DNA from: Phycisphaerales bacterium
Lineage (GTDB): Bacteria > Planctomycetota > Phycisphaerae > Phycisphaerales > UBA1924
Assembly: GCA_007693765.1 (NCBI GenBank)
Contig: RECZ01000080.1
Location: 1 to 64,000, forward strand
Reading direction: 5' to 3'
DNA length: 64,000 nucleotides
Each line of letters begins with the position of its first letter. Position 1 is the first letter of the stretch. The notes beneath the pieces are model-generated. The model did no database searches. It saw only the letters and a list, made by a program, of their open reading frames with translations, and had not been told where the DNA came from. This document shows, in pieces, positions 55,033-63,468 of the stretch. Position numbers and translations under genes: made by a program.

Positions 55033-57429
55033 GTGAAGCGACGGCTGCTCGTGACGATCGCGGCGGTTCTCCTCGGGGCGTGGCTCCCGGGTCAGGGCGT
55101 GCGCGCGCAGGTGGGCCCGCTGTTCGCCGACCCGGTGGACGAGGCGCCCGCTGCGGCCGCCGTGGGCGCCGCCGAGGTCCGTATCGCGGCGGGGGACTTC
55201 GGCGTGGGCTCGGTCGTGCGCCCCGGGGACTGGGCGGGCGTGCGGCTCGTCTTGAGCGACCGCTTCGACCGGCCTCGCAACGTCGTGGTGCGGGTCTCGA
55301 TCCCCGACCCGGACGGCGACACCCTTTGGGTGCAGCGCGAGGTGACGCTCAACCCCGGCGTTGAGCAGAGCGTGTGGCTCTACGCCCGCATGCCGTGGAG
55401 CGTCTCGCGCACCACGGCGCTGGAGGCGGCGGTCTACGCCTCCCTCTCTGACGATGCGTCCGACACCGACCCGCTGCGCACCGACGTCGGGCGCCTTCTG
55501 GGGGCGACGCGCATCGCGCCCGCGCTCCTCGTGCCCGATGGCTCGGGGATGATCGGCGTCCTCGGGCGGGCGCCGGCGGGGGGGCTGAGCGCCTACGGCC
55601 TCACGCCCGATGGCTCGGATTTCTCCGGCGTCGCCAACGAGCTTATTCAGATCATCACCGACATCCGCGCCGATGACCTGCCCGACCGCTGGCAGGGGCT
55701 CGCGCCGTTCGCTGCGTTGGTCTGGCTTGAGGGCGCGCCCGGCGCGCTGAACGACCGGCAGGCGGAAGCGCTGCGCGAATGGGTGCGACGGGGTGGGCGA
55801 CTGATCGTGTCCCTGCCCGCCTTCGGTGAGACGTGGACGAGCCCCCGTGACAACCCCATCCACGACCTGCTGCCCGACGTCCGCGTGGAACGCCGCGAGG
55901 GTTTCGATCTGGAGCGTGCCCGCCCGCTGCTGCGGCTCCACGAGGGCGTGCCCCTCCCGCGCCGCGCCGTCGTGCATCGTCTGACGCCCACCGCGGGCGC
56001 GCCGCGGGCGGCGAGCGTGCCGCTGCTGGAGGCGCCCGGCCTCGGCGTGGTCGCGGTGCGCCGTCTTGTCGGCGCCGGGGAGTGCACCCTGATCGGGCTC
56101 GATCTGGGCGACCCGGACCTCGGCGTTCGCGTCGATGCGCAGGCGTTCTGGCACCGGGTGCTGGGGCAGCGCTTCGACGTGCTCAGTCGCGATCAGATGC
56201 GCGAGATGCGCGAAGCGCGTGCGGCGGACTTCCGCATCCGCGATCAGGCGTGGCTCGACACCGACATCGCCGGCGAGATCTCGCGGACGGGCCGCGCTGG
56301 CGTGGGCGTCTTGCTGGGGCTGATCGTCTTCGCGTGCTACCTGCTGCTGGCGGGGCCGGTGGGGTTCGCGGCGCTCAAGGCGAAGAAGCGGCAGCGGCAC
56401 GCGTGGGTGGTGTTCGTCGCGACGGCGGGCGTGTTCACGCTCATCGCCTGGGGGGGCGCCACGACGCTGCGCCCGATGAACGCCGGGGCGCAGCACCTCA
56501 CGTACGTCGATCACGTCTTCGGGCAGGGCGTGCAGCGGTCGCGCATCTGGTTCGGGGCGTTGCTGCCCACCTACGGCGAGCGCACCGTCTCGATCGGCGA
56601 TCCGGCGGATGTCGGGCGCGGGTTCAACGCCCTCACGCCTTGGGAAAGCCCCACGGCGGCCGGCGTGACGCGCTTCCCCGACTCCCGCGGCTACGTCTCC
56701 GACGCCCGCGCCCCGCACGCGCTGCGCGTGCCGACACGCTCGACCGTCAAGGAGTTTCAGGGCGAGTGGCTCGGCGCGCCCACCTGGCACGCCATGCCGC
56801 AGCCGGTGGACGGCGACTTCGGCGTGGAGAACCTCGACGGGCGTCTACGGCTGACGGGGAGGATCGCGCACGAACTCCCCGTGCCGCTGCGCGATGTGAC
56901 GATCGTGCTGGTGGAGCGCCAGCGCCCGCTGGGCACGACGAGCGCGATCGGCATGGCCCCCACGCCCGCCGTCGCCTACGCGTGGCGCGTGGAGGACATG
57001 CTCCCCGCGGTGACGTACGACCTCGGCGAGATCACGCGCGGCGCCCCGTCGCTCGCCGAGACATACTTCGACCGCCTCGCCACCGACGCCGGCGGCCCGC
57101 CCACCCTCGACGCTCTCCGACGCGAACTCCGCGACCCGCGGCGAGCACCGGCGCGTCACGAGGCGCTGGCGTGGTTCCCCATGCTCACCCAGCCCGAATT
57201 TCTCTCCCGCTCCGGCTTGCCCAAGCGGATGCTCCAGCGCCGCAGTGCGCACACCTACGACCTCGGCCGCTGGTTCACGCAGCCGTGCCTGATTATCGTG
57301 GCGCAGATGACCGACGTGCCCACGCCCGTGCCGCTGTACGTGGACGGCGCGCCGATGCCCTCGACGGGTCGCGTCGTGCTGCGGTGGGTCTATCCTCTGG
57401 ATCCCGCACCCGCGACGGCCCCGCGCTGA
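55033..57429 (+). CDS. large membrane protein with GATase-like domain
   Basis: 798 aa. Signal peptide (residues 1-25), then a periplasmic beta-rich domain. A class I glutamine amidotransferase-like Rossmann region (LQALVWLEGAPG-type; here FAALVWLEGAP ... LREWVRRGGRLIVSLP, residues about 225-275) lies in the middle. Two central membrane helices at about 425-445 and 455-475 are followed by another extracytoplasmic domain. No catalytic Cys/His pair is obvious. Related proteins accompany DUF58/BatA/MoxR genes in planctomycetes, and a structural or stress role is inferred. The next gene, 20 nt downstream, is an ABC ATPase. Confidence 0.75.
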   Translation: MKRRLLVTIAAVLLGAWLPGQGVRAQVGPLFADPVDEAPAAAAVGAAEVRIAAGDFGVGSVVRPGDWAGVRLVLSDRFDRPRNVVVRVSIPDPDGDTLWVQREVTLNPGVEQSVWLYARMPWSVSRTTALEAAVYASLSDDASDTDPLRTDVGRLLGATRIAPALLVPDGSGMIGVLGRAPAGGLSAYGLTPDGSDFSGVANELIQIITDIRADDLPDRWQGLAPFAALVWLEGAPGALNDRQAEALREWVRRGGRLIVSLPAFGETWTSPRDNPIHDLLPDVRVERREGFDLERARPLLRLHEGVPLPRRAVVHRLTPTAGAPRAASVPLLEAPGLGVVAVRRLVGAGECTLIGLDLGDPDLGVRVDAQAFWHRVLGQRFDVLSRDQMREMREARAADFRIRDQAWLDTDIAGEISRTGRAGVGVLLGLIVFACYLLLAGPVGFAALKAKKRQRHAWVVFVATAGVFTLIAWGGATTLRPMNAGAQHLTYVDHVFGQGVQRSRIWFGALLPTYGERTVSIGDPADVGRGFNALTPWESPTAAGVTRFPDSRGYVSDARAPHALRVPTRSTVKEFQGEWLGAPTWHAMPQPVDGDFGVENLDGRLRLTGRIAHELPVPLRDVTIVLVERQRPLGTTSAIGMAPTPAVAYAWRVEDMLPAVTYDLGEITRGAPSLAETYFDRLATDAGGPPTLDALRRELRDPRRAPARHEALAWFPMLTQPEFLSRSGLPKRMLQRRSAHTYDLGRWFTQPCLIIVAQMTDVPTPVPLYVDGAPMPSTGRVVLRWVYPLDPAPATAPR

Positions 57430-57449
57430 CGCCACGGAACACCGCACGC

Positions 57450-58397
57450 ATGGCGATGATCGAAACCGTCAACCTGACCAAGCGCTACGGCGATCTCGTG
57501 GCGTTGAACAACCTGAACCTGAGCGTGCGCGAGGGCGATTGCTTCGGCTTCATCGGCCCCAACGGCGCCGGCAAAACGACGACGATCAAGATCCTCGCGA
57601 CGCTGCTCAAGCCCTCCTCCGGGCAGGCGACCATCAACGGGCTGACCGTCGGCTACCAGAACCGCCAGATCCGGCCCTTCATCGGCTACGTGCCCGACTT
57701 CATGGGCGCGTACGAGGACATGGTGGTGCTCGAGTACCTCGAGTTCTTCGCCGCGTGCTACGGCATCCACGGCGAGCAGCGCTCCCGCGTCGTGGCGGAC
57801 GTGCTCGAGCTCACCGACCTCGGCTACAAGGCCAACGCGGAGGTGAACTCGCTCTCGCGCGGCATGCAGCAACGCCTCAGCGTCGCCCGCGTGCTGCTGC
57901 ACGACCCCGCCGTGCTCCTGATGGACGAGCCCGCCTCCGGCCTCGACCCCCGCGCCCGCATCGAGATGCGCGAACTCCTCAAGGAGCTCAAGCGCATGGG
58001 CAAGACGATCATCATCTCCAGCCACATCCTCAAAGAACTGGCCGAGCTGTGCAACGTCGTGGGCGTGATCGAGCGCGGCGAGCTCATCTTTTCCGGCACG
58101 GTGCCCGAACTCATGCGTCGCGTGCGCATCGGGCGGGTGCTGCACGTGCGCGTCGCCGAGCGTTCGGGCGACGCGGCCAAGCTACTGCACAAGATCCCCG
58201 GCGTGATCCAGGTGGCCGTGGTGGACGCGGAGGCGGGGTCGCAGATCAACCTCGGCCTCGACGAGACGGGCGTGCTGGACGTCGGCGACATCCCCGCCCG
58301 CCTCCTCAACGCCGGCTTCCGCATCACCCACATGAGCGAGGAACAGGCGGACCTCGAGACGGCCTTTATGCGGCTCACCAAGGGGCTGGTGCAGTAA
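57450..58397 (+). CDS. ABC transporter ATP-binding protein
   Basis: 315 aa. Walker A GPNGAGKTT at residues 36-44, signature LSRGMQQRLSVA, Walker B with D-loop LMDEPASGLDP, and switch His in ISSHILKEL. A C-terminal ~90-residue extension follows, as in ABC-2 exporters. No permease is adjacent; the upstream GATase-like membrane protein, 20 nt away, is the only candidate partner in the operon. Confidence 0.9.
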   Translation: MAMIETVNLTKRYGDLVALNNLNLSVREGDCFGFIGPNGAGKTTTIKILATLLKPSSGQATINGLTVGYQNRQIRPFIGYVPDFMGAYEDMVVLEYLEFFAACYGIHGEQRSRVVADVLELTDLGYKANAEVNSLSRGMQQRLSVARVLLHDPAVLLMDEPASGLDPRARIEMRELLKELKRMGKTIIISSHILKELAELCNVVGVIERGELIFSGTVPELMRRVRIGRVLHVRVAERSGDAAKLLHKIPGVIQVAVVDAEAGSQINLGLDETGVLDVGDIPARLLNAGFRITHMSEEQADLETAFMRLTKGLVQ

Positions 58398-58428
58398 GAG
58401 CCGGCGCCACCGGGGGGGTGGTTGCGGG

Positions 58429-58434
58429 TACCAT
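58429..58434 (+). promoter_or_regulatory. candidate -10 box of the prolyl oligopeptidase gene
   Basis: TACCAT, 43 nt before ATG 58478. The ATG overlapping the box cannot be the start. A GGAG site sits in the short leader. Confidence 0.4.
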
Positions 58435-58477
58435 GACCACGTACATCCCCCTACGGACCCCGCGGAGACCTCCCATT

Positions 58478-60631
58478 ATGCGTGCATCGCTCTTCGTCGC
58501 CCCGCTCACGCTCGGCGTGTGCATCGTCTGCGCTCCCCTGGCCCTCGCCAATGCCGGCACGGTCACCTACCCCCGGACGGCCACCGTCGACCACGTCGAC
58601 GAGCTGCACGGCGTCAAGGTGCCCGACCCCTACCGCTGGCTCGAAGAGGACGTGCGCACCTCGCAGCGCGTCGCCGACTGGGTCGCGGCGCAGAACGAGG
58701 TCACCTTCGGCTTCCTGCACGACATCCCCGAGCGGGAGGCCATCCAGGACCGCCTCACCACGCTCTGGAATTACGAGCGGTACAGCGCGCCCTCCAAGTC
58801 CGGCGGGCGGTACTTCTTCTCGAAGAACGACGGCCTCCAGAACCAGTCCGTGTTCTACGTGCAGGAGACGCTCGACAGCGAGCCCCGCGTGCTGCTCGAC
58901 CCCAACACCCTCTCGGAGGACGGCACGGTGGCCCTCTCCGGCGCCGCGGTCAGCCCCTGCGGGAAGTGGCTCGCTTACGGCCTCGCCGAGGCGGGATCGG
59001 ACTGGAACGAGTGGCGCGTCCGCAACATCGACACCCTCGAAGACACCGACGACCACGTGCGCTGGGTGAAGTTCTCCGGCGCATCGTGGACGAAGGACAG
59101 CAAGGGCTTCTTCTACAGCCGCTTCGACGAGCCGGGCGAGGGCGAGGCGTTCGTCTCCTCCAACCTCAACCAGAAGCTCTACTACCACCGCCTCGGGACC
59201 GACCAATCGCAGGACGTGCTCGTCTACAAGCGCCCCGACAACCCCGAGTGGGGCTTCTCCGGCGGCGTGAGCGAGGACGGCGCGTACCTCGTCATCAGCG
59301 TGTGGAAGGCCGGCCCGCAGAACCTGCTGTTCTACAAGCCGCTGGACGAGCCGTACGGCATGCCCATCGAGCTCATCGACGAGTTCGAGGCCAGCTTCTC
59401 CTTCCTCGGCAACGACGGCCCGATCTTCTATCTCGTCACCGACCTCGATGCGCCCAAGCGTCGCATCGTCGCCGTCGACACGCGCAGCCCCGAGCGTGAG
59501 AACTGGAAGACCATCGTCCCCGAGTCCGACAACGTGCTCCGCGGCGTGAACATCGTCAACAACATGATCGTCGCGTCGTACCTCAAGGACGCGAACACCA
59601 ACGTCCGCATCTTCGCCCTGCCCGACGGGCGCCACATCCGCGACGTCGAGCTGCCCGGCATCGGCACCGCCGGCGGCTTCGGCGGGCGGCGCGCCGACAC
59701 CGAGACGTTCTACACCTTCACCTCGTTCACCACGCCCCCGACGATCTACCACTACGACCTCATCACCGGTGAGAGCACCCTCTTCCGCCGTCCCGACGTC
59801 GACTTCAACCCCGACGACTACGAGGTGCGGCAGGTCTTCTACTCCTCCAAGGACGGCACGCGCGTGCCCATGTTCATCGCCCACAAGAAGGGCATCACCC
59901 TCGACGGCTCCAACCCCACGCTGCTCTACGGCTACGGCGGGTTCAACATCTCGCTCACGCCCTCGTTCAGCGTCGTCAACCTCGCCTGGATGGAAATGGG
60001 CGGCGTCTACGCCATGCCCAACATCCGCGGCGGCGGCGAGTACGGGCGCGAGTGGCATCAGGCCGGCACCAAGCTCCAGAAGCAGAACGTCTTCGACGAT
60101 TTCATCGCCGCCGCCGAGTGGCTCATCGACAACCGCTACACCCGCCCCGACAAGCTGGCGATCTTCGGCGGCTCCAACGGCGGCCTGCTCGTCGGCGCCT
60201 GCATGACGCAGCGTCCGGAGTTGTTCGGCGCCGCCATCCCCGCGGTGGGCGTGATGGACATGCTCCGCTTCCACAAGTTCACGATCGGCCGCGCCTGGGT
60301 CCACGACTACGGCTCCGCCGACAACGAGGACGAGTTCCACGCCCTCTACGAGTACTCGCCCTACCACGTGCTGCTGCGGCAGAAGGGCCAGGGCATGCAG
60401 TACCCGCCCACCCTCATCACCACCGCCGACACCGACGACCGCGTCGTGCCCGGGCACTCCTTCAAGTACGCCGCGGCGTTGCAGGCCGCCCAGGCGGGTC
60501 CGGCCCCGGTGCTGATCCGCATCGAGACCAGCGCCGGCCACGGCGCGGGCAAGCCCACATCCAAGGTCATCGAGGAGGCGGCGGACCGCTACGCCTTCCT
60601 CGTGCGGACGCTGGGCATGCGCCTCCCCTGA
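58478..60631 (+). CDS. prolyl oligopeptidase (S9A), secreted
   Basis: 717 aa. The signal peptide (residues about 1-26, ending LALANAGT) exports it. The N-terminal family motif DPYRWLEE leads into a beta-propeller. The catalytic hydrolase domain has Ser566 in GGSNGGLL, Asp in TADTDDRVVPGHS and His in SAGHGAGK. It cleaves short peptides after Pro. ATG 58478 has GGAG about 10 nt upstream. A strong terminator follows. Confidence 0.94.
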   Translation: MRASLFVAPLTLGVCIVCAPLALANAGTVTYPRTATVDHVDELHGVKVPDPYRWLEEDVRTSQRVADWVAAQNEVTFGFLHDIPEREAIQDRLTTLWNYERYSAPSKSGGRYFFSKNDGLQNQSVFYVQETLDSEPRVLLDPNTLSEDGTVALSGAAVSPCGKWLAYGLAEAGSDWNEWRVRNIDTLEDTDDHVRWVKFSGASWTKDSKGFFYSRFDEPGEGEAFVSSNLNQKLYYHRLGTDQSQDVLVYKRPDNPEWGFSGGVSEDGAYLVISVWKAGPQNLLFYKPLDEPYGMPIELIDEFEASFSFLGNDGPIFYLVTDLDAPKRRIVAVDTRSPERENWKTIVPESDNVLRGVNIVNNMIVASYLKDANTNVRIFALPDGRHIRDVELPGIGTAGGFGGRRADTETFYTFTSFTTPPTIYHYDLITGESTLFRRPDVDFNPDDYEVRQVFYSSKDGTRVPMFIAHKKGITLDGSNPTLLYGYGGFNISLTPSFSVVNLAWMEMGGVYAMPNIRGGGEYGREWHQAGTKLQKQNVFDDFIAAAEWLIDNRYTRPDKLAIFGGSNGGLLVGACMTQRPELFGAAIPAVGVMDMLRFHKFTIGRAWVHDYGSADNEDEFHALYEYSPYHVLLRQKGQGMQYPPTLITTADTDDRVVPGHSFKYAAALQAAQAGPAPVLIRIETSAGHGAGKPTSKVIEEAADRYAFLVRTLGMRLP

Positions 60632-60681
60632 CCGGGAGTGCATCGCCCCAACCAATGGGCGTGAACATTCCGTGAACCCCC

Positions 60682-60712
60682 AAAGCCACCGCATCGGATG
60701 CGGTGGCTTTTT
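60682..60712 (+). terminator. rho-independent terminator
   Basis: The stem AAAGCCACCGCAT pairs with ATGCGGTGGCTTT (loop CGG), followed by a T tract. It closes the prolyl oligopeptidase gene. Confidence 0.92.
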
Positions 60713-60869
60713 CTCTGCCCGTCGCGGGCGCCCCCGGATGCCCCCGTCGGTGAGCGAACGGCGCCCAGCGGGCGGGCCCGTGTCGCCGGCACGCTCCGGA
60801 TCGGCGCCGGAAGGGGGCCGGGGGGCCTCCGGGCGGGTCCGCGGGGCCCCCAAAGAGCGAGTTTCTTTC
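60713..60869. other. intergenic, no gene seen
   Basis: GC-rich. It contains CCCCCGGATGCCCCCGTCGG (about 60730), related to the dispersed 9-bp word. No coding or RNA signal was recognised. Confidence 0.4.
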
Positions 60870-60897
60870 TTGACGGGGCCCCGGTCGCCGATACACT
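60870..60897 (+). promoter_or_regulatory. fusA promoter
   Basis: TTGACG (60870-60875), 16-nt spacer, TACACT (60892-60897). It is the best full -35/-10 match in the window and confirms TACACT as a -10 form here. Transcription would start near 60905, giving a ~310-nt leader. Confidence 0.7.
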
Positions 60898-60959
60898 TGG
60901 CGGTTCGGTGTGCGTCGGGGAGTGATCCCCGGGGCGAGCCCACCGATGGAGTGTGTCCG

Positions 60960-60998
60960 ATGAGCGATTCAGACGACGACGACTCCGACCCGAGATGA
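60960..60998 (+). CDS. short acidic ORF in the fusA leader
   Basis: Twelve codons from ATG 60960, encoding a very acidic peptide (MSDSDDDDSDPR), with GGAG about 12 nt upstream. Its place in the long leader suggests a possible leader peptide, but it may be chance. Confidence 0.25.
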   Translation: MSDSDDDDSDPR

Positions 60999-61216
60999 TC
61001 CCGCACGCCGCGACGGCCGGGGCCTCTCGCGGCGGATGATCGTCCAAGACCTACAACCAGCGCGACCCGCGGCCCGAAGTTCGTGGAGGGCCGATCGCGG
61101 TCGCTGATCGAACACCGCAGACCACATCCCTCGTCCGCGTGCCGGAGGGGCACGCGAGGGAGTCACCGAACAAGCCCGCCGCGCGGGCGACGCACCTTCA
61201 GACCCGAGCCGCCACC
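60999..61216 (+). promoter_or_regulatory. rest of the fusA 5' leader
   Basis: About 220 nt with no gene. The last bases before the fusA ATG are GCCGCCACC with no Shine-Dalgarno. A structured or protein-binding leader is possible but unproven. Confidence 0.35.
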
Positions 61217-63340
61217 ATGTCCATGTTCAGCGAGAACCTGTTATTCGTCCGCAACTTCGGCATCTGCGCCCACATCGACGCGGGCAAGACGACCGTCTCC
61301 GAGCGCATCTTGTTCTACACGGGCAAGAACTACAAGCTCGGCGAGGTGCACGAGGGCACCGCGACGATGGACTTCCTGCAGGAAGAGCAGGAGCGCGGCA
61401 TCACCATCCAGTCCGCCGCGACCACGTGCCCGTGGGAGCGCGACGGGCAGATGTACAAGATGAACCTCATCGACACGCCCGGCCACGTCGACTTCACCAT
61501 CGAGGTGGAGCGTTCGCTCCGCGTGCTCGACGGCGCGGTGGCGGTGTTCGACGGCAAGGAGGGCGTCGAGGCCCAGTCCGAGACGGTGTGGCGCCAGGCG
61601 GACCGCTACCGCGTGCCCCGTCTCTGCTTCATCAACAAGATGGACAAGGCCGGCGCCGACTTCGAGTTCTCCTACAACTCGATCCTCAAGCGCCTCGGCG
61701 CCAACGCCATCGCCATCCAGTACCCCATCGGGCGGGGCGACCAGCTCGAGGGCATCATCGACCTCATGAAGATGCGGGCGTACTACTTCGACGCCAACGA
61801 ACTCGGCGCCAAGGTCACCGAGGCGGACATCCCCGACGACCTGAAAGACACCATCGCCGAGTGGCGCCACATGATGGTGGAGAAGATCTCCGAGCTCGAC
61901 GACGCCCTCATGGAGCGCTACCTCAGCGACGAGGAGATCGACGAGGCCTCCCTCAAGGCCGCTCTCCGCCGGGCGACCATCGCCCGCAAGTGCTACCCGG
62001 TGCTCACCGGCGCCGCCCTCAAGAACATCGGCGTGCAGCGCCTGCTCGACGCGGTGGTGGACTACCTGCCCGCCCCGACCGAGGTCGAAGAGGTGCAGGG
62101 CGTCGACCCGCGCGACAAGGACGAAAAACTCTCCCGCCCGCACGACTCGGCCGCGCCCTTCTCCGGGCTCGTCTTCAAGGTCGTGACGGACGCCCACGGC
62201 GACCTCACCTACGTCCGCCTCTACTCGGGCTCGCTCACCAAGGGGCAGCGCGTGCTCAACCCCGCCAGCGGCCGCCGCGAGGTGTGCAGCCGCATCTTCG
62301 AGATGCACGCCCACCAGCGCCAGCCGCTCGACGAGACCAAGGCCGGCAACATCGTCGCCATCGTCGGTCTCAAGGATTCGACCACCGGCGACACGCTCTG
62401 CGACCCCGATCACCCCATCCTGCTCGAGCGCATGACGTTCCCCGAGCCGGTCATCTCGATGTCCATCGAGCCCAAGACCGCCGACGACAAGCAGAAGCTC
62501 GCCAACGCCCTGGGCGTCATCCGGCGTGAGGACCCCTCCTTCCGCTCCCACTTCGACGACGAGACCGGCCAGACCATCATCGCCGGCATGGGCGAGCTGC
62601 ACCTCGAGATCATCAAGAACAAGCTCGTCCGCGACATGAAGGTCAACGTCGAGGTCGGCAAGCCCCGCGTCTCCTACCGCGAGAGCATCACGAAGAAGGC
62701 CGAGTACATCCGCGGCAAGTTCGTCAAGCAGACGGGCGGACGCGGCCAGTTCGGCGACTGCACCATCAACCTCGAGCCCTTCACCAAGGAGCAGGCCGAG
62801 GAAGCGGGTCTCAAGTTCGACAACAACGTCGCCTTCGAGAACAAGGTCGTCGGCGGCTCGATCCCCAAGGAATTCATCCCCAGCGTCGAGTACGGCGTGC
62901 GCCAGGCGGCGCTCTCGGGCGTGCTCGCCGGCTACCAGCTCATCAACATCAAGGTCACCCTCGTCGACGGCTCGTACCACCCGGTCGACTCGTCGCAGGT
63001 CGCCTTCGAGCAGGCCGGGCGTCTCGCCCTGCACGAGGCCTGCGCCAAGGCCGGCGTCGTGCTGCTCGAGCCCATCATGAAGGTCGTCATCACGGTGCCC
63101 GAGGAGTTCTTCGGCAACATCACCGGCGACGTCTCCTCCCGGCGCGGCATGATCGTCGACACCGAGGAGCGCGGGAACGTCCGCCTCCTCACCTCCGAGA
63201 TCCCGCTCTCTGAGCTCTTCGGCTACACCACCACGCTCCGCTCGATGTCGCAGGGCCGCGCCTCCTCCTCGATGGAGCCGCTCACCTACCGCGAGCTTCC
63301 CGGCAACATCGCCAAGGAAGTCGTCGCCGCGATGGCCTGA
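61217..63340 (+). CDS. fusA: elongation factor G
   Basis: Translocase GTPase of translation. 707 aa. G1 AHIDAGKTT, G2 region with GITIQSAATT, G3 DTPGH, G4 NKMD, then domains II-V complete to YRELPGNIAKEVVAAMA. It stands alone, not in a str operon with rpsL/rpsG. ATG 61217 is chosen because the protein starts FSENLLFVRNFGI in this family; the frame 26 codons upstream is Arg-rich. It has no Shine-Dalgarno, but a long leader and a strong promoter. A terminator follows. Confidence 0.96.
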   Translation: MSMFSENLLFVRNFGICAHIDAGKTTVSERILFYTGKNYKLGEVHEGTATMDFLQEEQERGITIQSAATTCPWERDGQMYKMNLIDTPGHVDFTIEVERSLRVLDGAVAVFDGKEGVEAQSETVWRQADRYRVPRLCFINKMDKAGADFEFSYNSILKRLGANAIAIQYPIGRGDQLEGIIDLMKMRAYYFDANELGAKVTEADIPDDLKDTIAEWRHMMVEKISELDDALMERYLSDEEIDEASLKAALRRATIARKCYPVLTGAALKNIGVQRLLDAVVDYLPAPTEVEEVQGVDPRDKDEKLSRPHDSAAPFSGLVFKVVTDAHGDLTYVRLYSGSLTKGQRVLNPASGRREVCSRIFEMHAHQRQPLDETKAGNIVAIVGLKDSTTGDTLCDPDHPILLERMTFPEPVISMSIEPKTADDKQKLANALGVIRREDPSFRSHFDDETGQTIIAGMGELHLEIIKNKLVRDMKVNVEVGKPRVSYRESITKKAEYIRGKFVKQTGGRGQFGDCTINLEPFTKEQAEEAGLKFDNNVAFENKVVGGSIPKEFIPSVEYGVRQAALSGVLAGYQLINIKVTLVDGSYHPVDSSQVAFEQAGRLALHEACAKAGVVLLEPIMKVVITVPEEFFGNITGDVSSRRGMIVDTEERGNVRLLTSEIPLSELFGYTTTLRSMSQGRASSSMEPLTYRELPGNIAKEVVAAMA

Positions 63341-63379
63341 GCCGACACCGGCGAGGCCCGCATCCCAAGAACCCCCGAG

Positions 63380-63409
63380 GGGGCCCGTCGCACAAGGCGG
63401 GCCCCTTTT
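63380..63409 (+). terminator. rho-independent terminator of fusA
   Basis: GGGGCCCG (63380-63387) pairs with CGGGCCCC (63398-63405), followed by TTTT. Confidence 0.9.
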
Positions 63410-63435
63410 CTATCGTGGGGCGATCCACACCAAGA

Positions 63436-63455
63436 GATTTTTTTTTTATTTTTTT
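63436..63455. other. AT-rich homopolymer tract
   Basis: Ten T, one A and seven T, flanked by GATCCACACCAAG on the left and GATCTACACCAAG on the right. It is extreme for a 70 % GC chromosome, and the near-duplicated flanks suggest an insertion or assembly fault at the next gene's start. Confidence 0.7.
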
Positions 63456-63468
63456 GGGTATCAGCTAG

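Noticed and set aside
61208-61219. Kozak-like GCCGCCACCATG at the fusA start
   Set aside because: It equals the eukaryotic consensus by chance. In bacteria it only shows the lack of a Shine-Dalgarno.
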